Positions 1 to 8,663 of a stretch of 60,077 bases of DNA are shown here, in pieces. This DNA comes from Methylobacterium frigidaeris (GTDB taxonomy: Bacteria; Pseudomonadota; Alphaproteobacteria; Rhizobiales; Beijerinckiaceae). The DNA is taken from NCBI RefSeq assembly GCF_022179185.1, contig NZ_BPQJ01000040.1, positions 1 through 60,077 on the forward strand, in the 5' to 3' direction. The translations under genes were made by a program, and so were the position numbers. The notes below the pieces were generated by a model, which made no database searches, was not told where the DNA came from, and was given only the letters and a program-made list of their open reading frames with translations. The first letter of the stretch is position 1. Every line of letters begins with the position of its first letter.

Positions 1-56
1 CTCCGTCGGCTCAAAGCCATACTTCAGGGCGGACCACTCCGATGGGGGCTGACCAC
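1..56 (-). mobile_element. End of an IS3-family insertion sequence (continues beyond the window)
   Basis: The minus-strand sequence from position 56 leftward (TGGTCAGCC, then GGAGTGGTC and a GTATGG motif) matches, with a few changes, the sequence just inside the end of the IS3 relic at 3346. In that relic it leads directly into an orfA-like reading frame. IS3 ends normally begin with TG, which agrees with a boundary at 56. The formaldehyde dehydrogenase gene stops matching its family at exactly this point. The rest of the element lies outside the window, so its completeness is unknown. Confidence 0.6.
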
Positions 57-940
57 GATGGAACGAAGACGCCGACGACGCCGATGCCGCCGGTGAACTT
101 CACCGACTTGACCAAGTCGTTCATGGTCATGTTGGGGTGCTCGTGGCCCTCCGGATCGTGCGCCTGGTAGCCGACGCACTCGCAGCCGCGGTCGGCTCCG
201 ATGCCGTTCGTCAACTCGAGCACCTGGTCCACCGGGGAGCCCTTGGAATCGTCGATGGGGATGGCTCCGATCGAGCCGGCCAGGCGCAGGCGGTCGGGAT
301 GGCGGTCGACGACCATCACCATGCTGGCGCCCTTGATCATCGCCGAGTGGGCCGCCATGAGTCCGACCGGGCCGGCCCCGTAGATCACGATCGACTCGCC
401 GGGACGCAGTCCAGCAAGCTCGGTGGCGTGCCAGCCGGTCGGGAAGATGTCGGCCAGCATCACGTAGTCGTTCTGTCGCTCCTCGGCATCCGGCGGCAGC
501 TTCAGGCAATTGTAATCGCCGTAGGGGACGCGCAGCAGGTCGGCCTGGCCGCCCCGATACGGACCCATGCCGGCAAAGCCGTAAGCGGCGCCGGCCATAT
601 TCGGCATGACGCTTCGATCCGCCGTCGTCAGGCAGAATGCGCTCAAGCCTCGCTCGCAATTCTTGCAGAAGCCGCAGCCGATGTTGAAGGGGATGGCGAC
701 CCAGTCCCCGACCTTCACCCGATCGACGGCATCGCCCACTTCGGCCACCTGGCCGAGGTTCTCGTGCCCGAACACGCCCCCGCGCTGGAAGTCGGTACGG
801 CCCTCATACATGTGCAAATCGGAACCGCAGATATTGGTGCTCGTGATCCGCACCAGCACGTCGGTCGGCTTCTCGATCCGGGCGTCAGGCACGTCCTGCA
901 CCGCGACATCGCGCGGGCCGTTATAGACGACTGCTCTCAT
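11..940 (-). pseudogene. fdhA: Glutathione-independent formaldehyde dehydrogenase, 3' end lost to an IS
   Basis: This is a zinc-dependent alcohol dehydrogenase of the glutathione-independent formaldehyde dehydrogenase type (NAD-linked oxidation of formaldehyde to formate). Visible are the catalytic-zinc residues Cys38, His59 and Glu60 (NICGSD, GHEN), the structural-zinc cysteines 89, 92, 95 and 103, and the Rossmann motif GAGPVG near residue 190. An AGGAGC ribosome site precedes the ATG at 940. The family is usually about 385-400 residues; this frame has 309. After the conserved GVFVP the last 15 or so residues match the inside end of an IS3 element rather than the dehydrogenase. About 75-90 C-terminal residues are therefore missing. 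Loss of part of the fold makes activity unlikely. Other zinc alcohol dehydrogenases of this subfamily are possible, so the substrate is inferred. Confidence 0.8.
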
Positions 941-1090
941 CGGGAGCTCCTGCCCTGAGGCCGTATGCCAAGCAAAGAGAGATACAGGCTGCCTGTCGTC
1001 AGATCATCCGGGCGGTACCTACGGTGTTCTCCGGAGTGCGATTGGCGCCAGTTTCCAGGGAGGGCGCCTTTTCGAAGCAACCGAAGCGGT

Positions 1091-1405
1091 TCAGATCTCG
1101 AACGTCTGACCGTCTGAAACGACCTGAGACAGCCGGCTATTCCGGTCGTCGGCGTCGCTGCCGTCGTTCCAGACAGGCGGAAGCAGGAGTTTGAGGCCGA
1201 GGGCAACGCCGTGCTGGATCGGCCATAAGTCCTTCGTGCTCATCGGAGTCTCCGAAGGTGCGTGGTAGAGGAGGTCGACCGCATGCCAGAAGGCTGCGCG
1301 CTCGGCTGGCGCGACGCCGCTCAGGATGGTCCGGATGTCGGACATGGCACCAGTCGCATTCGTGACAAGGTCATCGGGAGTGAGGGGATCTTGAGAAGCA
1401 GCCAT
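1091..1405 (-). CDS. Hypothetical protein, 104 aa
   Basis: I do not recognise a family. The protein is about 104 residues, soluble, without signal peptide or membrane segment, and rather acidic in its first half. The start at 1405 (MAASQDPLTP) is chosen because GGAG lies about 9 bases upstream; a longer frame from 1432 has no ribosome site. Codon use is in keeping with the GC-rich genome. The upstream side (1420-1520) is AT-rich and could hold its promoter. It stands alone between the truncated formaldehyde dehydrogenase and the aldo/keto reductase. The call that it is coding rests on frame length and ribosome site only. Confidence 0.5.
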   Translation of the reverse strand: MAASQDPLTPDDLVTNATGAMSDIRTILSGVAPAERAAFWHAVDLLYHAPSETPMSTKDLWPIQHGVALGLKLLLPPVWNDGSDADDRNSRLSQVVSDGQTFEI

Positions 1406-1840
1406 GTGGTACTCCGCGGGTGTTATAATCATCTTTAAACATAACTATGATCATGCTCGCGCCAATGAGGGCGATTACTAAGTAAATATGCCAAGAAACT
1501 TACATCCTTTAACATCTCTCAAGGAATTGTTTCGGGCGTTTCGGCGGCGAGATCGCATCGTCGGAGCTTGTCGCAGAAGCACTGAGTTGTGACGTCAGGG
1601 CGAATGCCCTGGGCAAGTCACTGTAACCGACGCATGTGTCGCCGGCCGACCTGATGCGGCACAACACGAAAGGCCCAACCGCCAACCGGGCCCCATGAGC
1701 TTGGCGCTGTGCCGCAGATTGTTTGGCATCCGTGTGGCGGTTGGAGCCGACCGCCGGATTGCGTCGATGTTGTCGATCTTACGTACCTCAGGCAGGGCTT
1801 CCGCGCCAGCACCTGCACCGGCTCGGCTGCCCTCTTGGAT
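1406..1840. other. Intergenic, no gene recognised
   Basis: Short overlapping frames occur on both strands but none has a recognisable domain or ribosome site. Positions 1420-1520 are noticeably AT-rich for this genome and could contain promoters or old inserted DNA. Confidence 0.4.
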
Positions 1841-2680
1841 CTACAGCATGGGAAGCCGGCGCGGCCGCGGGCCAAGCGGGAACGCTGCGTCGAGCCGTGC
1901 GATCTCGGCGTCCGTCAGCGACAGCGCGCCGGCGCCCGCGTTGTCGGCGGCGTGCTCGGGGCTGGACGCCTTCGGGATCGTGAAGGAGGACGGCCGCCGT
2001 AACAGAAACCGGAGCGCGACCTGGCGTGCGGTCGCGCCGTGGTGTGCTGCGATGCTCTCCAGCACGCGGCCGCCCGGCGTGTGCGGGCCGGGGAAGCTGC
2101 CATGGCCGAAGGGGCTGTAGGCGACGACGGCGACGCCGTGCTCCTCGCACCAGGGCTGCACGGCGTGCTCGATCGCACGCTCCTCCAGATGGTAGAGCAC
2201 CTGGTTGCAGGCGATCCGGCCCTCGCCGCCGGCTTTCCAAGCAGCATCGAGGTCGGACACGTCGAAGTTGCTCACCCCCCAAGACAGGATCTTGCCCTGC
2301 TCGCGGAGCCTCTCGAAGCCGGCGAAGGTGTCCTCGAGCGGGTGCGGACCGGGCCAGTGCAGGAGGCAGCAGTCCAGCCTGTCGGTGCGCAGGCGTGCGA
2401 GCGAGCGCTCGCAGGCCGCCACGGTCCCGGACCGCGAGGCATTGCTGGGGAGAACCTTGGAAACGAGAAAAACCTCGTCGCGCCGTCCGATGATCGCCTC
2501 GCCGACCACGATCTCGGCATCGCCGTACATCTCGGCGGTGTCGATGTGGGTCGTGCCGAGATCGAGGCCTCGGCGCAGGGCAGCGACCGCGGTGGGCCGG
2601 TGCGCGTCGTCGATGTACCAGGTTCCCTGGCCGATCACCGCAACTTCGCGCGGCACGGGACCAAACGGGCGCCGCTCCAT
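1841..2680 (-). CDS. Aldo/keto reductase
   Basis: A 279-residue NAD(P)H-dependent aldo/keto reductase. The catalytic tetrad is in place: Asp47 (HIDTAEMYG), Tyr52, Lys75 (LVSKV) and His108 (LLHWPGP). Further family motifs are GVSNFDV and the C-terminal IPKASSPEH nucleotide-binding segment. Length fits the 270-280 residues of bacterial members such as the YeaE/Dkg group. The frame runs open upstream to 2965, but GAGGAGAG lies 5 bases before the ATG at 2680 and family similarity starts there, so that start is used. No operon partner is evident. Substrate cannot be told from sequence; small aldehydes or keto sugars are typical. Confidence 0.9.
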   Translation of the reverse strand: MERRPFGPVPREVAVIGQGTWYIDDAHRPTAVAALRRGLDLGTTHIDTAEMYGDAEIVVGEAIIGRRDEVFLVSKVLPSNASRSGTVAACERSLARLRTDRLDCCLLHWPGPHPLEDTFAGFERLREQGKILSWGVSNFDVSDLDAAWKAGGEGRIACNQVLYHLEERAIEHAVQPWCEEHGVAVVAYSPFGHGSFPGPHTPGGRVLESIAAHHGATARQVALRFLLRRPSSFTIPKASSPEHAADNAGAGALSLTDAEIARLDAAFPLGPRPRRLPML

Positions 2681-3014
2681 GGTCTCTCCTCCTCGCGGGA
2701 TGCGAAGCGAGAGGACCCGGACAGTCCGACCACTCCGCAGCAGGAGAACGTTGGCTGCCGCACCTTGGTTTAATAGGGGATGTTCCTCAGGATGTTCCCA
2801 TTGTCCGCAAGAGCCGACAAGCTTCAGTGCACTGGCGACATCACCCGATCGATCTCTCACCTGTCGCGCGGCGATCAGGCGGGCGTCCCAATCCGACGGC
2901 TTCAAGCCCGTGCAATTAGCCGTCGCCGGAACCTCGGACGGCGTCGTGGCGCCGAACAACTCCATCTGCGCACTCGGCGGGCGTCAGGCGGCTGAGGTCG
3001 CTCCGATGGCTGGC
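2681..3014. other. Intergenic DNA without recognised gene
   Basis: A frame continuous with the aldo/keto reductase spans 2690-2965 on the minus strand, but its 95-residue translation shows no family I know and it overlaps the reductase ribosome site. It lies directly downstream of IS3 remains and may be more inserted-element debris or the promoter of the reductase. Confidence 0.35.
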
Positions 3015-3346
3015 CAGACTCGTCGTCCCTGCCTCGCGGCACCTTGCGTTGCGTTGAGCGATGCTGGCCAAGCGCCCGGCACACGCGGCTTTCGGGGACG
3101 TGCAGGACATCCCTGCCATGCTCGATGCCTGCGCGGGGCTCGGACGCCTCCCTGGGCCGCCTCCCACAGGAACAGCTTGTCGGGGATGAGGTTCGCGATT
3201 GCCGTGGCCACGCTCGAGCCTTGCGAGACCGAAACATCGACCTGCCGCAGCTTGGCGCCGACATCTTCAGGATTACGCCGTTTCCCGTCATCGTCATGAC
3301 CGGAAAACCATACCTCGCGGCTGACCACTCCGGCAGGGGCGGATCA
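3015..3346 (-). mobile_element. IS3-family relic (orfA and start of orfB)
   Basis: On the minus strand, 3283-3197 reads KRRNPEDVGAKLRQVDV followed by SQGSSVATAI, a good match to the helix-turn-helix start of IS3-family OrfA. In another frame, 3108-3019 reads RVCRALGQHRSTQRKVPRG, the N-terminus of OrfB (usual form RACRVLGQHRSTQR). Both frames are short and interrupted, and the catalytic DDE part is absent. The sequence between 3346 and orfA resembles the end seen at positions 1-56. The element is a dead remnant. Confidence 0.75.
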
Positions 3347-3520
3347 TGTGCGCACCACGACTGACGGACAACGACCTAAATACTGACGGACATCAGGGCC
3401 TCCCTTGGCGACCCGGCTACACTTGATCGAAGCTGCGATAGCACCCGGGACACGCTTGATGGTTCTTCGGGCAATCGGACCGGTCGACGCAGACGTATAC
3501 CCTCGGAGGCCGACTTTCGC

Positions 3521-4732
3521 ATGCGGATCACGATCGCCAAGATAGGCGCTGACCAACGCGACAGCGACGACGTTGCGCTGCAAAAGATGATACTCGTCAG
3601 CGTTGTTTTGACTTCCGCCGTGGCAGCAGCGGTATGGGGTCTCGTTTACATGGCCGCAGGAGCACGAATCGCCGGTGCCGTCCCCGCGGCGTACTGCGTC
3701 TTGTCGCTGGTCGATACAATCCTGTTCGGCATGATTCGCTGCTATGCGTTCTATCGTTTCACGCAGCTGATGTTAATATTGCTGCTTCCGTGCCTGATGA
3801 TGATATGTCTGCGTGGTTTCCAGAATTCGAGCGCTGTCATCCTCTGGTCCACGCTCTGTCCACTGGGCGCCCTCGTCGTCCATGATCTTCGAGCTGCACG
3901 CCTTTGGTTCTTACTCTTCCTCATCCTGCTCGCCAGCAGTGCGCTTCTGCCGCCTCCCGGCAACTCCACGGACTTGCCTTCGACACTGGTCGCCTTTTTC
4001 TTTGTTCTGAACATCGGCTGCGTCGTAAGCGTTGTATTCTCAATGATGTATTATTTTGTTAAAACAAAAAATATGCTCCAAATCCGCTCAGAAATGTTGC
4101 TTTCAAACATTATGCCCGTCGAAATATCAAATATACTTAAAGGAGAATATCGCACGATCGCCGATCAGTACGACGACGCGACCATCTTGTTTGCTGATTT
4201 GGTGCAATTTACACCCATGGCTCAGTCGATGTCGCCCATGGAGTTGGTCGAGCTGCTCGATGAGGTCTTCATGTGCTTCGATGTGTTGGTTGAGAAATAT
4301 CAATTGGAAAAGATCAAGACCATCGGCGATTGCTATATGGTTGTGGCCGGCGTACCGCGCCAGCGGGCCGATCATGCCCACGCGCTGGTGCGCATGGCGC
4401 TTGAGATGCAGGCGTGCGTGGCTGAGCGTGAGTTCTGCGGCAGGCTCCTCACATTCCGCATCGGCATGAACTCGGGGCCCGTGGTAGCAGGCATCATCGG
4501 CCGGAAGAAATTCATCTACGATCTATGGGGCGATGCCGTGAACATTGCCAGTCGCATGGAATCTCAGGGCCAGAGCAAGGCCATTCAGATCACGCATGCA
4601 ACGTACAAGCTGATCAAGGATGACTTTGTTTGCGAATCGCGCGGGACGATCAGCGTCAAGGGATCGGGTTCAATGGAGATCTGGCACGTTTTGGGTGAAA
4701 GATCCGGTCGCCCGGTGATGCTTGTCACGTGA
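3521..4732 (+). CDS. Membrane-anchored class III adenylate/guanylate cyclase
   Basis: The 403-residue protein makes a cyclic nucleotide, most likely cAMP, from the triphosphate. Residues 20-180 hold about six hydrophobic segments, so the protein is anchored in the inner membrane. Residues 215-395 are the class III cyclase domain. The metal-binding aspartates are Asp226 (FADLVQFT) and Asp270 (IGDCYMV), the purine-site residues Lys266 and Asp334 (YDLWGDA), and the transition-state pair Asn341 and Arg345 (NIASRM), so catalysis looks intact. Lys/Asp at the purine site favours ATP over GTP. A GGAGG lies 11 bases before the ATG. The segment 4020-4160 is much richer in A+T than the genome average, which suggests horizontal acquisition. 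It has no operon partner. Confidence 0.92.
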   Translation: MRITIAKIGADQRDSDDVALQKMILVSVVLTSAVAAAVWGLVYMAAGARIAGAVPAAYCVLSLVDTILFGMIRCYAFYRFTQLMLILLLPCLMMICLRGFQNSSAVILWSTLCPLGALVVHDLRAARLWFLLFLILLASSALLPPPGNSTDLPSTLVAFFFVLNIGCVVSVVFSMMYYFVKTKNMLQIRSEMLLSNIMPVEISNILKGEYRTIADQYDDATILFADLVQFTPMAQSMSPMELVELLDEVFMCFDVLVEKYQLEKIKTIGDCYMVVAGVPRQRADHAHALVRMALEMQACVAEREFCGRLLTFRIGMNSGPVVAGIIGRKKFIYDLWGDAVNIASRMESQGQSKAIQITHATYKLIKDDFVCESRGTISVKGSGSMEIWHVLGERSGRPVMLVT

Positions 4733-5330
4733 TATATCGTTTAAGCGCGCGGCTGAGCCTGCACGTTTTGTTCTACAACATTGCGAGGTGATCCAGATCT
4801 TGATAAGCGGAAGTCCAGACTTTCCCGGGTCAGAGTGCCAATCACAGCGATCCGGACCCAACTCTCTTGCAGGCAACTTCGCCGCGAGGGCTCGCTCCGC
4901 GCCCAGGCTAACAATCCGTGTTCTTACACAGCTTGCCGCCTTCTCGGCCGTTCGGAAGGTCTGCTCGCCGGCGGTCTGATCGGCCCTGGGCGACCGGGGC
5001 TGTGCCCATGACCGACTGAAACGATCTCCCGTATGCCGAGCAGCGACTACGCCGTGCCGGCCAGATGCAGATCTTGCGCAGCCAAGGCTATCTGGCTCGG
5101 TCCCAAGCCGTCGATGCCCTGATGCGATCCCGCAAATTCCTGGCCGCCCCAGTCCTTGGCGTAAGAGATAGTGGTACGCCAGCAAAACGTTGACATGAAA
5201 TGGCCTGAGTGCAATTGGACTTACTGGCGGAACGAGCCTAAAATATCGGGATCACCAGCTCGTTCCGAGCCCGTAGGCACTGGTGGCTGGGAGCGACGTG
5301 TGCTCCCGCCTGCTTCGCGTGAGCACGACG
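4733..5330. other. Intergenic DNA, no gene recognised
   Basis: About 600 bases between the cyclase and the PAS protein. A short plus-strand frame ending near 5190 (containing RLRRAGQMQILRSQGYL) may be a degraded gene end, but I cannot assign it. Minus-strand frames here show no domain. Confidence 0.35.
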
Positions 5331-6860
5331 ATGCCCGATCTCGAGCGGCACGCTCTGGTTGAGCAAACCAAGTCTCCCATCCGGAACGCTCAGCGGCCCC
5401 AGCTTGTCGGTCCTGCCGGAAACGACAGAAAGATCGCTCAGAGGACGCAGCAGGTCATCGAGCATCCAGTTGGGCTGACCGCGGACGAGGTGCTGCGCGA
5501 GAGTGAGGAGCGCTTCCGGGCCGTGGCCGAGCAAGCCGAGGCCGGCATCGTCATCGTCGACACCGGCCATCGGATGAGCTTCGTCAACGACCGCTACTGC
5601 GAGATCCTGAGGCGCACTCGAGATGATCTGCTCGGCCGCACCGTGCAGGAGCTGACCCACCCGGACGACTGGGCGATCAACGAACCCCTTTATCAGCGGG
5701 CCATGGCACAGGGCGCGCCCTTCACCATCGAGAAGCGCTACCTGCGTCCGGATAGCACGGCAGTATGGGTGCGCAACGTCGTCAGCGCCCTTCGCGACGA
5801 GACGGGCGCCATCGTTGGCGGCCTCGCGGTCTCGCTCGACATCACCGAACGCCATCAGGCTGAAGAGGCGTTGCGCGAGAGCGATGAGCGCTTCCGGCGC
5901 TTCGCCGAGCATTCGGCGAATGTGCTGTGGCTCGCGGATTTGGAGAGTGGACGGCTCGATTATCTCAGCCCGGCCTTCCGGCGCGTCTGGGGTATGCCCG
6001 CCGAGGACATGCCGGACCTTTCGCGTTGGCTCGCCAGCGTCCATCCGGATGACCGGGACGCCGCTGCGCAAGCGCTGGAGCGGGTGCGGGGTGGTGAGAC
6101 GCTGATCCTGGAATACCGCATCCTGCGCGACTCGGACCGTGCGGTGCGTCGCATCCGCGACACCTTCTTCCCGATCCCGGGCAGCGACGGGCCGATCCGG
6201 TCAGCGGGTGGGATCGCGCAAGACATCACCGTCGACATGGGCCTGCGCGCCTACGTGGTGGCGGTCGGGGACGACGCCCGGAGCAGTCTCGTCGACACTC
6301 TGCAGGCCGCCGGTTACGCGGTGCAAGCCTTTGGAAGCGGTCAGGCGCTCCTCAAGATGGCGGGGTCACTAATACCGGGCTGCGTCGTGCTCGACCTCAA
6401 GGAAGCCGGCGACTTGGTTGTTGCAAGCGAGCTGAAGGCGGTCCGCGCGCACCTGCCCGTGGTGGTGGTCGGCGCGAGCAGGGGTGATGTCGGTTTCGGG
6501 GTCCGTGCCATGAAGGCGGGAGCGGTCGATTTCCTCGAAGCCCCCTGGGCACCGGAGGCGCTGCTCTTCGCCGTCAAGACGGCGCTCGCCGAGATCCACG
6601 CCAAGGCTGATCGGGTGCGCCGGGGCGACGAAACTTATGCCCGGATCGCAGCGCTGTCCGCTCGCGAGCGCGCAGTGCTGGAGGGCTTGCTCGCGGGCGG
6701 GACCAACAAGACGATCGCTCGTGGTTTGGGGCTGAGCCCGCGCACGGTGGAGATCCACCGGGCCCGAGTCATGGAGACGCTCGACGCCCACACCCTGCCC
6801 GAGGCGGTCCTGATGGCGACGGCCGCCAGTGTTCGTCCCGCCGATCACAGCGGTGACTAG
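5331..6860 (+). CDS. PAS-PAS-receiver-LuxR type sensory regulator
   Basis: A 509-residue cytoplasmic protein. It has two PAS sensor domains (about residues 55-175 and 180-310, each closing with the DITERH/DITVD hinge), then a response-regulator-like domain (about 320-435), then a LuxR/FixJ helix-turn-helix (about 440-500; LSARERAVLEGLLAGGTNK and SPRTVEIHRARV). The receiver-like domain keeps the acidic pair (VGDDARS) and the aspartate in VVLDLKE. It has Val where the conserved Thr/Ser is expected and Ala in place of the conserved Lys of the KP motif, so normal phosphorelay is doubtful. The start is uncertain: ATG at 5331 is used, and a GTG at 5283 is in frame. No kinase is next to it. Target genes are unknown. 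Confidence 0.85.
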   Translation: MPDLERHALVEQTKSPIRNAQRPQLVGPAGNDRKIAQRTQQVIEHPVGLTADEVLRESEERFRAVAEQAEAGIVIVDTGHRMSFVNDRYCEILRRTRDDLLGRTVQELTHPDDWAINEPLYQRAMAQGAPFTIEKRYLRPDSTAVWVRNVVSALRDETGAIVGGLAVSLDITERHQAEEALRESDERFRRFAEHSANVLWLADLESGRLDYLSPAFRRVWGMPAEDMPDLSRWLASVHPDDRDAAAQALERVRGGETLILEYRILRDSDRAVRRIRDTFFPIPGSDGPIRSAGGIAQDITVDMGLRAYVVAVGDDARSSLVDTLQAAGYAVQAFGSGQALLKMAGSLIPGCVVLDLKEAGDLVVASELKAVRAHLPVVVVGASRGDVGFGVRAMKAGAVDFLEAPWAPEALLFAVKTALAEIHAKADRVRRGDETYARIAALSARERAVLEGLLAGGTNKTIARGLGLSPRTVEIHRARVMETLDAHTLPEAVLMATAASVRPADHSGD

Positions 6861-7046
6861 GTTACGACCTAGCTCCTGCATGAAAAGGAGGTCGCCCTTG
6901 CACACCCACGTCGAGGTGGTCCTGCGCTGCCCTCCGTCTCGCGCGACGGATATAAGGCATTTCGGTTGCCGATTCAAAGTCACCGATGGCCTGCTACCCA
7001 GTGAGTGCCTCTGCACAAGGACGGCGTGATTGAAATCCCTACCGTT

Positions 7047-7274
7047 CTATTGAGATGTTGAGACCCGAATGCTGAACAGCTGCCGCCCAGTTTCATCAGC
7101 AACCGTCATGACCCATTCACCGACAGGCCAGATATCACCCAACGTATTATCGATCATCAACTCGCCGATGATCCTCAAGGCTTCCTTCCTGGCGGATTCT
7201 AAATTTGAAAGCTCGACTCCGTCTCTGTCGACGTAGCGACGAGCTTCGTTGATATGAAAATAATACAGGGGCAT
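7047..7274 (-). CDS. DUF6894 family small protein
   Basis: A 75-residue protein of the pattern MPLYYFHI...DRDGVELSNLESARKEALR...ADETGRQLFSIRV. This is the usual make-up of the DUF6894 family, which is abundant and multi-copy in Methylobacterium and Bradyrhizobium. Function is unknown. The family length is 70-90 residues, so the gene looks complete. It lies alone in a region with transposon debris and is less GC-rich than its neighbours. No strong ribosome site precedes the ATG at 7274. Confidence 0.75.
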   Translation of the reverse strand: MPLYYFHINEARRYVDRDGVELSNLESARKEALRIIGELMIDNTLGDIWPVGEWVMTVADETGRQLFSIRVSTSQ

Positions 7275-7803
7275 TCATTGCACAGCCAAATCGGGCAAAT
7301 AGGTATACGGGAATGGGCAGGGCTCGGATCGGCCGAGAGAGCACTATCTGTCGGCTCTTTCAGCATCGCATAAGCGCGGAACTCTGCTGGTTGTTAAGGT
7401 AACATACAGCGCATTCGGGATGCCCTGACTGGTATTTCGGACTGGGCGAAGTGCGATGCCGCGGCATGGTAGCTGCATGGATGACTGGCATCAACTTCCT
7501 CTCCATTCAACTCATCCGAAGTGCGCCACATCTGGTCTACGCATTCAAGCTGTCGAACGATCCAGCGTTCGCCGCTCAGCTATCCGCATCGCCAGTAGTG
7601 AATAGGGGCTGGTTTCTCGATGGCAGCTTGTGGAAGAAGAGCAGCCATTTCAGTGGCTATGTCTGGAGATCCGAAATTGGCGCAATGCGGCCATCGGCCG
7701 CCTGCGACTTGGGCCGAACAGAATACGGTTTCGAGTTGCCCGGCTTGTGCGGTCACGTGCACCTTGGGGTGTACGCGCCGATGGGGACGGATTGATCGTT
7801 ATC
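7275..7803. other. Intergenic stretch with transposon debris
   Basis: Apart from the IS630-like fragment given separately, no gene is recognised. A 114-codon plus-strand frame (7451-7795) is open but only its first third resembles anything, and it probably is not a gene. Confidence 0.4.
7500..7590 (+). mobile_element. IS630-family transposase fragment
   Basis: The plus-strand frame here reads HLVYAFKLSNDPAFAAQL. This resembles the stretch of IS630-family transposases just before the catalytic DEKSQ motif (typical form H..RTFKLSNDPAF.EKL). The DEKSQ part and everything downstream are missing. It is a relic of some 25-30 codons. The assignment rests on this one motif. Confidence 0.45.
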
Positions 7804-8649
7804 TCAGATCGTCAGCCCGCTTCCCACGACGATGATCTGGCCGCTGATGTAATCGGATTCGGGGGTGCAGAAGAGGTACACGGCGTTCGCGGCCTCCTCC
7901 GGGGTGCCGGCACGACCGAGTGGGATTGATCGTACCATCGTGTCCAGCATCTCCGGCCGGACGCCGACCTTGATGGTCTGGCCGCCGACCTCGATCTGCG
8001 CCTGTCCTCCGGCGAGGGGCTGCGTCAGACGGGTCTCGATGAGACCGAGCGTGACGCAGTTGACGTTCACCTTGTAGCGACCCCACTCCTTGGCCATCGT
8101 TCGCGTCAATCCGATCAGCGAGGACTTGGCGGACGAGTAGCCGACCTGCCCGACGTTGCCGCCGAGGCCGGCGATCGACGAGATGTTGACGACCTTCCGG
8201 AAGATCTCGCGCCCTTCGTCAGCCTCACGCTTCGCGAAGGTCCGGATCGCGTCGGACGCCGCGCGCAGAATGCGGAACGGGGCGACGACGTGTACGTCGA
8301 GCATCGCCTGGAACTGTTCATCGTTCGTGTTGCCGATCGTCGCGTCCTAGGTGTAGCCGGCGTTGTTGACGATGATGTCCAGCCCGCCGAGTTCATCGAC
8401 GGCGGTCGCCACGAAGCGGTCGGCGAATGCCGCATCGGTCACGTCGCCGACGCAGGCGGCGGCTCGGTGGCCGGAAGCCCGCAGCTCGTCGAGGAGGGCC
8501 CCGGCAGGCCCCGCATCGAGATCGTTCACCACCACGCTGGCACCTTCGCGGGCGAGCTTGAGCGCGATGGCGCGGCCGATCCCCCGGCCGGAGCCGGTGA
8601 CGAGCGCGACCTTCCCGGCCAGCCGGCCGGTTCCTCCATCATGAGACAT
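7804..8649 (-). pseudogene. Short-chain dehydrogenase/reductase with an in-frame amber stop
   Basis: An SDR-family oxidoreductase of 281 codons. The NAD(P) motif is VTGSGRGIGRA, followed by NNAGYT, the catalytic Ser (NISSIAG), and Tyr and Lys (YSSAKSS). A TAG at 8349-8347 falls directly after NNAGYT. Both sides stay in the same frame and both match the family (DATIGNTNDEQFQAMLD follows). A Trp codon TGG is usual after this motif, so one G-to-A change explains the stop. The start at 8649 has AAGGAG 8 bases upstream. It is last in the leftward operon with the binding protein, ligase and thiolase. It is probably inactive unless the stop is read through. Confidence 0.8.
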
Positions 8650-8663
8650 CGGAACGGCTCCTT

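Noticed and set aside
4670..5185. 171-codon minus-strand frame after the cyclase
   Set aside because: Overlaps the cyclase end, has no domain, and composition is typical of noncoding frames.
7451..7795. 114-codon frame as a genuine gene
   Set aside because: Only the part resembling IS630 transposase is recognisable and the rest matches nothing; no ribosome site.
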